Part shown: positions 42,917 to 53,900 of the stretch, in pieces
How positions within the stretch are numbered: the stretch's first letter is position 1
Layout: each line of letters opens with the position of its first letter
Assembly (NCBI RefSeq): GCF_011762125.1
Contig: NZ_JAASQN010000004.1
Location: 372,001 to 436,000, forward strand
Length of the DNA stretch: 64,000 bases
Direction: 5' to 3'
Source of the DNA: Sphingopyxis panaciterrae
GTDB lineage: Bacteria > Pseudomonadota > Alphaproteobacteria > Sphingomonadales > Sphingomonadaceae
Position numbers and translations under genes: made by a program
The notes under the pieces: model-generated
Database searches by the model: none
What the model was told of the DNA's origin: nothing
Seen by the model: the letters and a program-made list of their open reading frames with translations, nothing else

Positions 42917-44810
42917 CGCGCTCGATCTCGCCTTCCTTCGCTTCGTCTTTCGCCTCTTCCTTCGCCGCCTTCGCGGCCTGACGCCGCTGGCGCAGCTTTT
43001 CGAGGACGCTGGCGGCCTCGCGCCCGCCGCCAGGCTTGAAGCGGTGATCCATGCCCGCCGACAGATCGCCGTCGGCCATTTGCGCATCGAAGCGCGTCTG
43101 GTCCATATGACGCAGCGCCGTCTCGACATCCTCCATTTCGCGCGGGTCGACGTTGAGCTCGCGCAGCGCGAGCAGACCCAGCGCGATCGAGCTTTCGAAC
43201 ACTTCGCGCACTGCGCCCGCCGTCCCCGCGCCGTCGATCGCCATCAACTGGCGGCGGTCGAATACGCGCATCAGCACCTTCGCCTGCGGGAAGGCATCGA
43301 CGACGGGCTTCACCGCCGCCGCGTCGACCGACGCGTCGTCGATGCAGAAGATGATCAGCCGCGCCTCATCCGCCCCCGCGCGGCGGAGCAGGTCGACGCG
43401 CAGCCCGTCGCCGAAATAGACCTTGGTGTCGAAACGGCTCGACAGTTCGATCTGGCTCGGCTTCTTGTCGATCAGCGTCACCGAACAGGCAACCCCGTGC
43501 AGCATCTGCGCGACGATCTGCCCGAACCGCCCGTAACCGATCACGATCGCCGACCCGAGCGGTGCGTCGTCGGGGCCCTCGGGCGCCTCGCCGTCGCGAT
43601 CGGGCGAGAATTCCAGGTTGCGCGCGAACAGCATCAGGAACGGCGTCGTCACCATCGACAGCGTCACCACCGCGCTGAACAGGCTCGCCGCCTCGGGCCG
43701 GATCAGCAGCGCGCCGGCCGCCTGGGTGAAGAGCAGAAAGCCGAATTCGCCGCCCTGGCTGAGCAGCAGGCCAAGCCCAAGCGCGGTCTTCCAGCTTTTG
43801 CCGAACAGCCGGACGATGACGGTCAGCACGCTCACTTTCACCGCGACCAGCCCGAGCGCGAGCATGACCACGCGCAGCGGATCTGCCAGCACGACATCGA
43901 TGTCGAGCACCATGCCGACCGCGAGAAAAAACAGACCGAGCAGGATCAGGCGGAAAGGTTCGACATCCGATTCAATCTCGTGCCGGTACGGCGAATCGGC
44001 GAGCATCACGCCCGCAATGAAGGCGCCGAGCGCGGTCGACAGATGCAGGCTGTGCATCAGCGCGGCGCTGGCCAATATGGTGAGCAGCCCGACGACGACG
44101 AACAGCTCGCGCTCGCCATAGCGCCCGATCAGCCGCAACAGCGGATTGACGACGAAGCGGCCCGCGAAGACCAGCACGACGATCGCCCACACGGTGAAGA
44201 AGGCCATGTGCCATCCCGGCGGCGCCGACGGATCGGCGGGCGCGCGCGACAGCACCGCGATGATCGTGATCATCGGCACGATCGCGAGATCCTGGAACAG
44301 CAGGATCGAAAACGCCTTTTCGCCGAAGGGCGAGTTGATCCGGCCCGAGCTTTTGAGGCTGGGCAGCACCTGCGCGGTCGACGAGAGCGCGAGCGGCAGG
44401 CCAAGCGCCAGCGCCGCCTGCCAGCTGAACCCCAGGGTCAGGTAGATGAGGCCGGTGAGGACGAGCCCCGTCACCACGACCTGCGCCAGCCCGAGCCCGA
44501 AGATCGCCCGGCGCATCTGCCACAACCGCCCGGGCGACAGTTCGAGCCCGACGAGGAAGAGCAGGAAGGCGATGCCGAGCTCGGCAAAGGCAAGCTTCGA
44601 TTCGCCGCCGCCGACAAGCCCGAGGCCGTGCGGCCCGACGAGCGCGCCCGCGATCAGATAACCCAGCACCGCGCCAAGCCCGAGGCGCCGAAAGATCAGC
44701 ACGAACAGGGTCGCGACGCCGAGCAGGATCGCGCCTTCGGTCAGCGCGGCGTCGGTCGCATTTCCGGTCGCGACCTCGGCCGCGGCGGCCGCGAGCGCGA
44801 GCATCGTCAT
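42897..44810 (-). CDS. Kef-type K+/H+ antiporter with TrkA-N domain
   Basis: The 637-residue protein has an N-terminal CPA2 exchanger domain of 12-13 helices (FLLFLVGLELSPGRLWQMRR, LLFQDLAIVPMI, GAFIAGVMLADSPYRHEIES) and a C-terminal Rossmann TrkA-N domain (AIVIGYGRFGQIVAQML). The tail is charged and Ala/Lys/Glu-rich. It is like KefB/KefC, which exchange potassium for protons under glutathione control. The ATG at 44810 overlaps the stop of the previous gene (ATGA). Confidence 0.92.
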   Translation of the reverse strand: MTMLALAAAAAEVATGNATDAALTEGAILLGVATLFVLIFRRLGLGAVLGYLIAGALVGPHGLGLVGGGESKLAFAELGIAFLLFLVGLELSPGRLWQMRRAIFGLGLAQVVVTGLVLTGLIYLTLGFSWQAALALGLPLALSSTAQVLPSLKSSGRINSPFGEKAFSILLFQDLAIVPMITIIAVLSRAPADPSAPPGWHMAFFTVWAIVVLVFAGRFVVNPLLRLIGRYGERELFVVVGLLTILASAALMHSLHLSTALGAFIAGVMLADSPYRHEIESDVEPFRLILLGLFFLAVGMVLDIDVVLADPLRVVMLALGLVAVKVSVLTVIVRLFGKSWKTALGLGLLLSQGGEFGFLLFTQAAGALLIRPEAASLFSAVVTLSMVTTPFLMLFARNLEFSPDRDGEAPEGPDDAPLGSAIVIGYGRFGQIVAQMLHGVACSVTLIDKKPSQIELSSRFDTKVYFGDGLRVDLLRRAGADEARLIIFCIDDASVDAAAVKPVVDAFPQAKVLMRVFDRRQLMAIDGAGTAGAVREVFESSIALGLLALRELNVDPREMEDVETALRHMDQTRFDAQMADGDLSAGMDHRFKPGGGREAASVLEKLRQRRQAAKAAKEEAKDEAKEGEIERATATRA

Positions 44811-45235
44811 GCGGGTGCCGTCTGACCCTCGAGCGCCGCGATCGCGGCGTCGAAGGGCAGCAGGATCGCGCCGTGCCGCGCCGGATAGTCGCGCGCCGGC
44901 GCCAGCAGGGCGAAGCCCGGCCAGGCGGGCAGCGCCCCGTCGCCGCCGAACCAGCCGGCGATCGCATCGCGCGCCGCACGGATATCGGCGATGCCGCGGC
45001 CCGGCGCATGCCGCGCCAGCAAGGTCGCCGCCGCCTGCCCCAGCGCGCACGCCTCGACATGCATGCCGATCGCGGTCACATGTCCATCGGCGTCGGCGTC
45101 GAGGTCGAGGAGGATGCGGCTGCCGCACAGCGGGGCGCGCGCGCTCGCATGATGGCGCGCGGCGGGAAGCGGCAGATATTCGGCGGTCGCGACCGCGAGC
45201 GACAGGATGTCGCGATTATAAAGCGGCGCGCTCAT
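44807..45235 (-). CDS. IscU/SufU-like iron-sulfur scaffold-type protein
   Basis: The 142-residue protein has the NifU/IscU N-terminal fold with Cys37 (APLCGSR) and Cys63 (VEACALGQAAATLL), the same numbers as in IscU. The third ligand Cys expected near the end is absent; the matching segment reads ARHGAILLPF. It may act as a modified scaffold or have another role. It overlaps cvpA (upstream) and the Kef-type gene (downstream) by 4 bases each, so the three are one operon. Confidence 0.8.
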   Translation of the reverse strand: MSAPLYNRDILSLAVATAEYLPLPAARHHASARAPLCGSRILLDLDADADGHVTAIGMHVEACALGQAAATLLARHAPGRGIADIRAARDAIAGWFGGDGALPAWPGFALLAPARDYPARHGAILLPFDAAIAALEGQTAPA

Positions 45236-45792
45236 TTGCCGGCCGTTTCGGACGCATCCTGTTTGGCCGTTTCGGCTTCCGCTTCACGCGCCGCGGCGCG
45301 CCGTTCGGCGATCACCTTGCTCATCGCTCCGCTCGTTGCGTTGAGCGCCGGATAGGTGCGGCTGCCCGTCATCCACAGCGGACGCTGCGCATTGCCATAG
45401 CCGATATCGTAAAGCAGCGTCACGACCATGAAGAGCAGGGTCGCAACGATCAGTCCCTTCACCGCGCCGAACCCCGCGCCCAGCCCGCGGTCGAATCCGC
45501 CGACCAGCGAGGCGCGGCTGCGCTGCCCCATGGCGCGCGATCCCCATTTGGCAGCTGCGAATACGCCGCCGAACAGCAGCACGAACGCCAGCATCGCCGC
45601 CCCGCCCTCGGTCCCGACCCAGCCGGCGACGAAGCCGGTCACGATACCGTGGAACAGGCGCACGGCGACGATCGCCAGCACCCACGCCAGCAACGTCGTC
45701 ACTTCCTGCACGAGCCCGCGCATGAAACCGAGCACCGCGCCGCCGCCAACGAGCGTGAGCACGAGGATATCCAGAGCCGTCAGACTTCCCAT
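45232..45792 (-). CDS. cvpA: CvpA family membrane protein
   Basis: The 186-residue protein has four predicted helices and CvpA marks (ALDILVLTLVGGGAVLGFMR, GLVQEVTTLLAWVLAIVAVR, a GFDRGLGAGFGAVKG loop), then a charged Ala/Glu-rich tail. CvpA is linked to colicin V production, purine biosynthesis control and envelope stress; its exact function is not settled. It is the first gene of the cvpA, IscU-like, Kef operon. Confidence 0.88.
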   Translation of the reverse strand: MGSLTALDILVLTLVGGGAVLGFMRGLVQEVTTLLAWVLAIVAVRLFHGIVTGFVAGWVGTEGGAAMLAFVLLFGGVFAAAKWGSRAMGQRSRASLVGGFDRGLGAGFGAVKGLIVATLLFMVVTLLYDIGYGNAQRPLWMTGSRTYPALNATSGAMSKVIAERRAAAREAEAETAKQDASETAGK

Positions 45793-45840
45793 ATTCGCCT
45801 GTCAGTGATCGCCTAATTGTCCTGCATTGCCAACCCGTTT

Positions 45841-45942
45841 GTCCTGAGGAGCCATTGAGCTTGTCGAAATGGCGTCTCGAAGGACCGAGGCGTCAAAGTC
45901 CTTCGAGACGGGGCTTCGACAAGCTCAGCCCCTCCTCAGGAC
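45841..45942. repeat. Palindromic repeat, CTTCGACAAGCTCAG family
   Basis: Left arm GTCCTGAGGAGCCATTGAGC, right arm GGGCTTCGACAAGCTCAGCC and CCTCCTCAGGAC form a long imperfect inverted repeat. Inner GTCTCGAAGGACC pairs with GTCCTTCGAGAC. It lies between the convergent-side ends of cvpA's promoter region and radA. This family differs from the two others in the window. Confidence 0.8.
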
Positions 45943-45964
45943 GAACGGTGTTGATAGTCGCGAT

Positions 45965-47326
45965 CTAATCACGCCCCAGCATCAGGTCAACGAGTTCGCC
46001 GAGCCGTCCGAAGCCGGTCACCGAAATTCCGCCGACCCCCTTCATCCCCTTGGGGCCCCAGCCGCGCGAAAAACCGAGCTTCGCCGCTTCGCGGAGCCGC
46101 AGCCCGTCGTGCGAAACCTGCCGCACCTCGCCCGACAGCGACAATTCGCCGAAGACGATCGCATCGGCGGGCACCGGCCGCTCGCTGAACGCCGAGATCA
46201 GCGCCGCGGCGACCGCGAGATCGGCGGCGGGATCGGTCAGCCGGTAACCGCCCGCGATGTTCAGATAGACTTCGGCGGCGCCCATCTGCAGCCCGCAGCG
46301 CGCTTCCAATACCGCGAGCACCATCGCCAGCCGCCCGCTGTCCCAGCCGACCACCGCTCTTCGGGGAGTCGCCCCGCTCGCCAGCCGCACCGTCAGTGCC
46401 TGCACCTCGACGAGCACCGGCCGCGTACCCTCAAGCGCCGGAAACACCACCGATCCCGGGACGTCGCGGCTGCGATCGGTCAGGAACAGGCTCGACGGGT
46501 TCGACACCTCGCCCAGCCCTTCCTCGCCCATCGCGAACACCCCGATCTCGTCGGTGCCGCCGAAGCGGTTCTTCACCGCGCGCAGGATACGATATTGATG
46601 GCTGCGCTCGCCCTCGAACGCCAGCACCGTGTCGACCATATGTTCGAGCACGCGCGGCCCGGCGATCGTCCCGTCCTTGGTGACATGGCCGACCAGCACG
46701 ATCGCCGCGTCGCTGTCCTTGGCATAGCGGATCAGTTCCTGCGCGCTCGCGCGGACCTGACTCACCGTCCCCGGCGCGCTGTCGATCAGGTCGCTATGCA
46801 TCGTCTGGATCGAATCGATCACGACGAAGTCGGCGGCGCGCCCGTCGAGCGTCGCCAATATATCGCGCACCGACGTCGCACTCGCCAGCGCAACGGGCGC
46901 ACCGCCGAGCCCCAGCCGCTGCGCGCGCAGCCGCACCTGTGCCGCCGCCTCCTCGCCGCTGATATAGACGACCGACTTGCCCGCCTGCGCCAACCGCCCC
47001 GCCGCCTGCAACAGCAGGGTCGACTTGCCGATCCCCGGGTCGCCGCCGATCAGCGTCGCCGATCCCGCGACGAAGCCGCCGCCCAGCGCACGGTCGAACT
47101 CGGCGATCCCGCACAGCATGCGCTCGGGCATCTTGCTGTCGGCGTCGAGCGTTTCGAGCGCGATCGTCCGCCCGCCGCGGCTCAGGTCGTGCTTTGCCGA
47201 AAACACGGTTTCGGCGGCTTCCTCGACCAACGTGTTCCACTCGCCGCAATCGGCGCACTGCCCCTGCCAGCGATAGGTGGCGGAGCCGCAATTCTGGCAG
47301 ACATATTGACGTTTCGCTTTGGCCAT
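45965..47326 (-). CDS. radA: DNA repair protein RadA
   Basis: The 453-residue protein has an N-terminal zinc finger (CQNCG...CADCG), Walker A GGDPGIGKSTLLLQAAG, the RadA motif KNRFGGTDEIGVF, and a C-terminal Lon-like domain. It promotes branch migration in recombination. The ATG at 47326 is chosen because it gives the standard MAKAKRQYVCQNCG start; the longer frame runs into the palindrome at 47376. Confidence 0.96.
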   Translation of the reverse strand: MAKAKRQYVCQNCGSATYRWQGQCADCGEWNTLVEEAAETVFSAKHDLSRGGRTIALETLDADSKMPERMLCGIAEFDRALGGGFVAGSATLIGGDPGIGKSTLLLQAAGRLAQAGKSVVYISGEEAAAQVRLRAQRLGLGGAPVALASATSVRDILATLDGRAADFVVIDSIQTMHSDLIDSAPGTVSQVRASAQELIRYAKDSDAAIVLVGHVTKDGTIAGPRVLEHMVDTVLAFEGERSHQYRILRAVKNRFGGTDEIGVFAMGEEGLGEVSNPSSLFLTDRSRDVPGSVVFPALEGTRPVLVEVQALTVRLASGATPRRAVVGWDSGRLAMVLAVLEARCGLQMGAAEVYLNIAGGYRLTDPAADLAVAAALISAFSERPVPADAIVFGELSLSGEVRQVSHDGLRLREAAKLGFSRGWGPKGMKGVGGISVTGFGRLGELVDLMLGRD

Positions 47327-47375
47327 GCGGTCCGCATAATCGGAACAAAGATGGAACGCCAGCAGATTCAAATCC

Positions 47376-47406
47376 TCGTCACCCCGGACTTGATCCGGGG
47401 TGACGA
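47376..47406. repeat. Single palindromic repeat, CGGACTTGATCCGG family
   Basis: TCGTCACCCCGGA, loop CTTGA, TCCGGGGTGACGA form a perfect 13-bp stem between the divergent radA and transaldolase genes. Confidence 0.9.
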
Positions 47407-47495
47407 ATGAAGGGTAGCGACGGTTCAATTTACGCGCGGGTTGCTCTAGGGCGAAGCGAAATCCGAATCACCCTTCCCACAGGAAAGCCTGCGCC

Positions 47496-48146
47496 ATGAA
47501 ATTCTTCGCCGACACCGCCGAAATCGCCGACATCCAGGAACTCGCCGCAACCGGCCTGCTCGACGGGGTCACCACCAACCCGTCGCTGATCGCCAAGTCG
47601 GGCCGCGACTTCAAGGAAGTGACCCGCGAAATCTGCGCGTTGACCACCGGCCCCGTCTCGGCCGAAGTCGTCGCGCTCGACCATGAAACGATGATGAAGG
47701 AGGCCGAAATCCTCCGCAAGATCGCCGACAATGTCTGCATCAAGGTGCCGCTGACGATCGACGGTTTGAAGACGTGCAAGGCGCTGACCAGCGACGGCAC
47801 GATGGTCAATGTCACGCTCTGCTTCTCGGCCGCGCAGGCGCTGCTCGCCGCCAAGGCGGGCGCGACCTTCGTCTCGCCCTTTGTCGGCCGTCACGACGAC
47901 AATGGCTTCGACGGTATGCAGCTGATCGACGATATCCGGCTGATCTACGACAATTATTCGTACCAGACCCAAATCCTCGTCGCGAGCGTCCGCCACGGCA
48001 TCCATGTGCTCGAAGCTGCCAAGATCGGCGCCGACGTGATGACCGCGCCGCCGTCGGTCATCAAGGGCCTGTTCAAGCATATCCTGACCGAAAAGGGCAT
48101 CGAAGGATTCTTGGCGGATTGGGCGAAGACGGGTCAGTCGATCTGA
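47496..48146 (+). CDS. Fructose-6-phosphate aldolase/transaldolase (TalC type)
   Basis: The 216-residue protein matches the short TalC/FSA family: [32 protein letters not shown], the Schiff-base Lys83 in [15 protein letters not shown], and [13 protein letters not shown]. It transfers or splits dihydroxyacetone units in the pentose phosphate pathway. The ATG has an AGGAAAG-type site. A palindromic repeat follows and may end transcription. Confidence 0.93.
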   Translation: MKFFADTAEIADIQELAATGLLDGVTTNPSLIAKSGRDFKEVTREICALTTGPVSAEVVALDHETMMKEAEILRKIADNVCIKVPLTIDGLKTCKALTSDGTMVNVTLCFSAAQALLAAKAGATFVSPFVGRHDDNGFDGMQLIDDIRLIYDNYSYQTQILVASVRHGIHVLEAAKIGADVMTAPPSVIKGLFKHILTEKGIEGFLADWAKTGQSI

Positions 48147-48151
48147 TTTAA

Positions 48152-48185
48152 GGCCGTCGCCCCCGCGAAGGCGGGGGCGACGGCC
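48152..48185. repeat. Perfect 15-bp stem hairpin, CCCGCCTTCGCGGG family
   Basis: GGCCGTCGCCCCCGC, loop GAAG, GCGGGGGCGACGGCC form a very stable stem 6 bases after the transaldolase stop. Without a T-run it is more a repeat than a standard terminator. Confidence 0.9.
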
Positions 48186-48208
48186 CGATCTACGTTATGC
48201 CCCTTTCC

Positions 48209-48228
48209 AGTTGACGTAAACGTCAACT
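48209..48228. promoter_or_regulatory. Palindromic operator before the enoyl-CoA hydratase gene
   Basis: AGTTGACGT-AA-ACGTCAACT is a perfect palindrome 36 bases before the ATG at 48264. Its core TTGACG-N4-CGTCAA recurs at 61538-61553 before the SDR gene. The form is like operators of TetR or LiuR-type regulators of acyl-CoA metabolism. Confidence 0.65.
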
Positions 48229-48263
48229 CACCGCGATACTCGTCCGAAAGGGAGAGATTCGCG

Positions 48264-49058
48264 ATGACCGACACCACCATCCTCACCGACCGCCGCGGCC
48301 ATGTGCTGATCGTGACGATCAACCGGCCCGAGGCGCGCAACGCGGTCAATGCCGCCGTCCATGTCGGCATCGGCACCGCGCTCGAAACCGCCGAAAACGA
48401 CCCCGAAATTCGCGCCGTCGTGATCACCGGCGCCGGCGACAAGAGCTTCTGCGCCGGCGCCGACCTTGTCGCGCTATCACGCGGCGAAAGCCTGCAGCCC
48501 GACGACAAGGCGCAGCAGGCGTGGGGCTTCGCGGGCATGGTGGCGCACCCGATATCGAAACCGGTCATCGCCGCGGTCAACGGCTTCGCCTTTGGCGGCG
48601 GCTGCGAGATCGCGTTGATGAGCGATATCATCATCGCCGCCGACCATGCGCAATTCGGCCTGCCCGAGGTCAAGGTCGGGCTGTTCGCCGCGGCGGGCGG
48701 CGCCTTCCGCCTCGTCCAGCAATTGCCGCGCAAGCTGGCGATGGAATATATGCTGACCGGCGACCCGATCCCCGCCGCCCGCGCCGCCGAATTCGGGCTG
48801 GTCAACCATGTCGTCCCGCTGGCCGACCTGATGCCGACCGCGATTGCGCTGGCGGAAAAGATCGCCGCCAACGCGCCGCTTTCGGTACAGGTTTCGAAGC
48901 GCGTCGCGCTCGGCATCCAGGATGGCCGTATCGCGTCCGACGCACCCTATTGGGAACATAATGCCCGCGAGCGCGGCATGCTGATGCGCAGCGAGGATAC
49001 GCGCGAAGGCCCTCTCGCCTTCGCGCAGAAACGCAAGCCCGAATGGAAAGCCCGCTAG
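48264..49058 (+). CDS. Enoyl-CoA hydratase/isomerase (crotonase) family protein
   Basis: The 264-residue protein has the crotonase fold: NRPEARNAVNAAVHVGIGTA, the oxyanion segments AGDKSFCAGADLVALSRGE and GGCEIALMSDIIIAADHAQF, and PEVKVGLFAAAGGAFRLVQQ. It hydrates or isomerises acyl-CoA. A GGGAGAG site precedes the ATG. It is followed directly by a thiolase-like gene and preceded by a palindromic operator. Confidence 0.9.
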   Translation: MTDTTILTDRRGHVLIVTINRPEARNAVNAAVHVGIGTALETAENDPEIRAVVITGAGDKSFCAGADLVALSRGESLQPDDKAQQAWGFAGMVAHPISKPVIAAVNGFAFGGGCEIALMSDIIIAADHAQFGLPEVKVGLFAAAGGAFRLVQQLPRKLAMEYMLTGDPIPAARAAEFGLVNHVVPLADLMPTAIALAEKIAANAPLSVQVSKRVALGIQDGRIASDAPYWEHNARERGMLMRSEDTREGPLAFAQKRKPEWKAR

Positions 49059-50561
49059 ATGGCGATGACCGATCCCGAGCGCATTCCGGTAATTATCGGC
49101 GTCGGGCAGGTCAATGACCGCCCGGACGATCCCGATCAGGGGCTGGATTCGCTCGGGCTGATGGTCGCCGCGCTGACGGTCGCGGCGAAAGACGCGGGCG
49201 TGCCGCTGGCCCAACTCGACAGTCTCGCGATCGTCGACCAGATCAGCTTTCACCATCTCGGCAAGCTTTGCGAACCGCTCGCCGCCGCGATCGGCGCGAC
49301 ACCCGCGATCAATTATCAATCCCCCGCCCCGCATGGCGACACCCCCGTCCGCCTGCTCAACGAAGCCGCCAACCGCATCGGCGCAGGCGAAGTGAAACTC
49401 GCGGCGGTGGTCGGCGCCGAGGCCCTGCGCACCGCCGCCGGCCGCGCCGCGAAAGCCGCGAGCGGCGAGGACAAAAGCTATAACGCGGTCCGCAAGGTGG
49501 CAACGCGGCGCGAGCCCGATTACGCCCAGCTTCACGGTCTCGCCGCGCCGGTCGACGTGTATCCGCTCTACGAAAACGCCACGCGCGCCGCCTGGGGCCA
49601 GAGCCTTGCCGAAGCGCAATTCGAAAGCGCCAAAATCTGGTCGCGCTTTTCCGAGGTCGCGGCCGCCAACGACGGCGCGTGGATCCGCCAGCCCGCCTCG
49701 CCCGATGACATCCTGCGGGTCGATGAACGCAACCGCCCGATCGCCTTTCCTTATTCGAAGCTGATGGTCGCCAACGCTTCGGTCAACCAGGGCGCGGGCT
49801 TCATCGTCGCGAGCCTTGCCGAAGCCCGCCGCCGCGGCATCGCCGAAGACCGGCTGGTCTACGTCGGCATGGGCGCGGCGGCGAAGGAGCCGCCAAGCAT
49901 CCTCCACCGCGACGGCTATGACGGCAGCGTCAGTATGGAAACGTCGATCAACCATACGCTCGAATTGAACGCGATGACGGTTCAGGATTTCGATTTCGTC
50001 GAACTCTACAGCTGCTTCCCCTGCGTCCCCAAAATGGCGCGCCGCATCCTCGGCTGGCCATGGGATCGTCCGGCGAGCGTGTTCGGCGGCCTGACCTTCG
50101 GCGGCGGTCCGATCGCCAATTATATGAGCCATGCGATCGTCTCGATGACCCAGAAATTGCGGAGCGAGGGCCGCTATGGCTTCCTCTTCGCCAACGGCGG
50201 CTTCGCGACCGACAATCATTGCATCATCCTCGGCAACCGTCCGATCGCGGCGGCAAGCTTCCCGCAGGACTTCGACTATCAGGCCGAAGCCGAAGCGAAG
50301 CGCGGGCCGGTGCCCGAGCTGGCCCAGGATTATGCCGGGGCGGCGACGATCGAGAGCTACACGATATTCTATGGCCGCGACGGCAATCCGAAGGCCGGCG
50401 TCGTCGTGGCGCGCACGCCGGAGGGCGCGCGAACGCTTGCGCATATCGACGTCGGCGACGCCGCGATGCTGGGGTTTCTGACCGACGGCTCGCAAGAGCC
50501 GGTCGGCGCCGAGGGACAAATCGTCGCGCTCGAACAAGGCTTCGGCTGGCGATCCGCCTGA
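49059..50561 (+). CDS. Thiolase-like acetyl-CoA acetyltransferase family protein
   Basis: The 500-residue protein has a thiolase fold with N-terminal IPVIIGVGQVNDRPDD, a DSLAIVDQISFHHLGK strand, GFIVASLAEARRRGI and the C-terminal FGGGPIANYMSHAIVSMTQK. It is longer than a classical thiolase (about 390) and looks like the SCP-x-type acetyl-CoA acetyltransferases found with crotonases. The usual N-terminal active Cys is not obvious, but DFVELYSCFPCVPKMA has candidates. It starts one base after the upstream stop. Confidence 0.82.
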   Translation: MAMTDPERIPVIIGVGQVNDRPDDPDQGLDSLGLMVAALTVAAKDAGVPLAQLDSLAIVDQISFHHLGKLCEPLAAAIGATPAINYQSPAPHGDTPVRLLNEAANRIGAGEVKLAAVVGAEALRTAAGRAAKAASGEDKSYNAVRKVATRREPDYAQLHGLAAPVDVYPLYENATRAAWGQSLAEAQFESAKIWSRFSEVAAANDGAWIRQPASPDDILRVDERNRPIAFPYSKLMVANASVNQGAGFIVASLAEARRRGIAEDRLVYVGMGAAAKEPPSILHRDGYDGSVSMETSINHTLELNAMTVQDFDFVELYSCFPCVPKMARRILGWPWDRPASVFGGLTFGGGPIANYMSHAIVSMTQKLRSEGRYGFLFANGGFATDNHCIILGNRPIAAASFPQDFDYQAEAEAKRGPVPELAQDYAGAATIESYTIFYGRDGNPKAGVVVARTPEGARTLAHIDVGDAAMLGFLTDGSQEPVGAEGQIVALEQGFGWRSA

Positions 50562-50629
50562 CCTGCGGGACGGGATTCCAGTTCTGATTTGGCTCGCTCC
50601 CGATGCGATCGGCCGCTATCACCGATCGC

Positions 50630-51514
50630 ATGAAAAATCTTCTTGTCCGGTTGGCATTCGGCGCTTCGATCATGAGCATTTTCGGATGTACGGCGCCAAC
50701 CCACGCCGAACCGACGATGGAGGAACTGCTGCGCGATCCCGCCGTTGCCGAATTTGCGGCCTGGCAAAAGGGCCATAGCCTGCCGGCAATCGAGCTCAAG
50801 CCGTCGGGACCGGCCCCCGCTACATCGGGTGGCACGCGGATCGGCGGCCCGGTATGGCTGGCCGCCGACGAATCCTGGCCGACCGATACAGAAGGACGCC
50901 CCATGTCGTTCCTCGCCCAGATCGATTTTGCCGAACTGCCGCCTCTACCCGACTATCCGGCCAGCGGCATCCTGCAATTCTTTATTGCTCGCGGCGACCT
51001 GTACGGGGCGAATTTCGAAAAACCTGAAGCGGGCAAGTTCCGCGTCATCTGGCGCGAAAAACTCGGCGGTCCCGGAAAATTGCACATGGGGCGGCCATCG
51101 GGCGATCGCGGGATCGACGATTACTCCCCGCTTTACGACGCCACCGTTACACAGGGCATCGCGCTGCAGCCGAAACGGACTGATCAGATCCCTTCTGTCG
51201 ATTCTTGGCTGGCCGAACGCGACCTCGAAACGTTGCTGAACGATCGCGACAAGAGCGACCGCATCCATGCCCTTGTCGAAAAGCAAGATGAGGCGAATCC
51301 GTCGGTCCATCATGTCGGGGGTCACCCCGGCTTCACCCAGTCGGACTGGCGCTCCACTGCACCCTATCAAGACGTCGATCGCGTATTGATCAACCTTTGG
51401 AGCGACGATCACCTGATGTGGGGCGACTCCGGGCAGGGTCAGTTCATGATCCGCCGCGAGGACCTGCTGAAGCGGGACTTCAGCAAGGTTTTTTATCAAT
51501 GGGACTGTTATTGA
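50630..51514 (+). CDS. DUF1963 (YwqG-like) lipoprotein
   Basis: The product has a lipoprotein-like signal (MKNLLVRLAFGASIMSIFGC, Cys at residue 20 after SIFG) and a DUF1963 domain: RIGGPVWLAADESWP, MSFLAQIDFAELPPLPDYP, GILQFFIARGDLYGANF, a HVGGHPGFTQSDWR loop and a C-terminal FYQWDCY. Proteins of this family have no known function. I choose the ATG at 50630; the frame extends to 50603, which would bury the signal. Confidence 0.82.
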   Translation: MKNLLVRLAFGASIMSIFGCTAPTHAEPTMEELLRDPAVAEFAAWQKGHSLPAIELKPSGPAPATSGGTRIGGPVWLAADESWPTDTEGRPMSFLAQIDFAELPPLPDYPASGILQFFIARGDLYGANFEKPEAGKFRVIWREKLGGPGKLHMGRPSGDRGIDDYSPLYDATVTQGIALQPKRTDQIPSVDSWLAERDLETLLNDRDKSDRIHALVEKQDEANPSVHHVGGHPGFTQSDWRSTAPYQDVDRVLINLWSDDHLMWGDSGQGQFMIRREDLLKRDFSKVFYQWDCY

Positions 51515-51812
51515 TCGCCAATCATCGGATGCGAACGACCCTCGCGCGTTTCTGCATTTCGAACGAACTCCCCGGCATCATCGGCAACGCCTCGGAATAA
51601 CGCACCCTGTTCGTCGCGCGCCGCGTCGGCATCGAGCAAAGCATGCCCGAGCATGTCCCGGGGGCGAGACACCGCATCGCGCGCGCGACCTCGGAACACC
51701 TCGACTACACGCGATGCGAACCGGTAAAGGGACTGAAGATTTGCTTGCTCGCTCCAACGATGCCGATCGAATAGGAGAGGCGTTGCGAGAAAATAGCCGG
51801 GAGAATCGTTAA
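51515..51812. other. 298-base gap with no convincing gene
   Basis: The gap between the DUF1963 gene and acs holds only weak open frames on both strands, none with a ribosome site or family marks. The plus strand briefly reads NELPGIIGNASE and then a stop. The acs promoter must lie in its right half, but I see no clear -35/-10 pair. Confidence 0.5.
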
Positions 51813-53795
<1,983 letters not shown>

Positions 53796-53802
53796 TCCCG
53801 CC

Positions 53803-53883
53803 ATCGTCATTCCGGACTTGATCCGGGATCCATTTCGACGGCGCAATTTCGGACCCCGGATCAAGTCCGGGGCGACGACGATA
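53803..53883. repeat. Palindromic repeat, CGGACTTGATCCGG family (pair)
   Basis: ATCGTCATTCCGGACTTGAT and its inverted partner GGATCAAGTCCGGGGCGACG flank a 27-base centre between the convergent acs and Anbu genes. The pair might double as a terminator. Confidence 0.88.
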
Positions 53884-53900
53884 ATTGCGCTATCGCGGTA

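Noticed and set aside
43044..44825. A 593-codon plus-strand open frame
   Set aside because: It is the antisense shadow of the Kef-type antiporter, with a charged low-complexity translation.
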